Below are positions 63,527-64,000 of a stretch of 64,000 nucleotides of DNA, piece by piece. The stretch is taken from positions 4,445,034 to 4,509,033 of the forward strand of contig CM072888.1 of the NCBI GenBank assembly GCA_037013685.1, given 5' to 3'. Position 1 is the stretch's first letter. Each line of letters begins with the position of its first letter. The notes under the pieces were generated by a model. The model was not told where the DNA came from. It did no database searches and saw nothing but the letters and a program-made list of their open reading frames with translations. The position numbers and the translations under genes are program-made. The DNA comes from Acridotheres tristis (Eukaryota; Chordata; Aves; Passeriformes; Sturnidae).

Positions 63527-64000
63527 CTAGGAAGAAATAAGACAAAATAAACTATGGAATTCACAGTTAGGATTCAGCTCAGTTATTCTTTTTCTTTAGA
63601 CATATTGGGGATCTTTTCATCTTTTACTATATCAGAGTATTATCTTTAAAAAAATGACATTGCCTTGAATTATATGTTGGTTTTGTTCTTTTGGGTTTTT
63701 TTAAATGATGATAATTTTAGCCATCCTGTTCTGAGGAAATAGGCTTAAACTATCCTTAATCAATATTCAAGTAACTCCTTGTGAGAATTATTTGCATCTT
63801 TGAAGGCTCATCAATTTTTTGTTTTAATGGTGTTTCCCCAGATTTGTTCTAACAAAATTTATGCCTATTTCTTGTTTTATGCAGTATGTTTAGGCAGTCT
63901 GAAATAGAGATTAATTGATAGAAATGATTAATTACTCTACTATCATCAGAAGCATGGATTATAGGCTAAAACTAAAAAGAAAAGAAGACAGTTGGAATGG

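Overview
The window is vertebrate nuclear DNA, most likely from a bird. The genes are split into many small exons with canonical splice sites. The recognisable interspersed repeats are CR1-type LINE 3' ends of the kind typical of avian genomes. The N-terminus of annexin A5 reads almost like the chicken protein. Gene order and strands match the human 4q27 block: ANXA5(-), SMIM43(-), EXOSC9(+), CCNA2(-), BBS7(-), TRPC3(-). All exon boundaries given here were built by hand from reading frame, GT/AG sites and recalled vertebrate homologues; no alignment was run.

Layout. 1-8.3 kb: 5' end of ANXA5 on the minus strand (the rest lies off the left edge). 8.3-24.8 kb: a gene-free stretch with a few repeats. 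25.0-25.2 kb: SMIM43, a one-helix membrane microprotein, inside a CpG island. 25.5-30.1 kb: gene-free. 30.5-35.0 kb: EXOSC9, complete in 12 coding exons (441 aa). 35.1-37.2 kb: space between the convergent 3' ends of EXOSC9 and CCNA2. 38.3-42.7 kb: CCNA2, complete in 8 coding exons (406 aa), with a readable cell-cycle promoter just upstream. 43.2-43.6 kb: two CR1 fragments in opposite orientation. 44.2-59.5 kb: BBS7, complete in 19 coding exons (715 aa), with an RFX-type X-box 41 bp before its start codon. 60.5-63.5 kb: the last three exons of TRPC3.

The genes do not form an operon or pathway; they are a conserved syntenic block of unrelated cellular functions: Ca2+-dependent phospholipid binding (ANXA5), a microprotein (SMIM43), RNA exosome core (EXOSC9), S/G2-M cyclin (CCNA2), BBSome cilia trafficking (BBS7) and a cation channel (TRPC3). 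Five CpG-rich islands mark the promoters of ANXA5, SMIM43, EXOSC9, CCNA2 and BBS7.

I found no new gene system. The points most worth checking are the ANXA5-region repeat pair whose copies differ by an inverted core, the BBS7 X-box, the conserved CCNA2 promoter grammar, the in-frame TRPC3 cassette exon, the repeat-encoded membrane helix of SMIM43, the tandem duplication upstream of EXOSC9, and several weak or competing splice sites.
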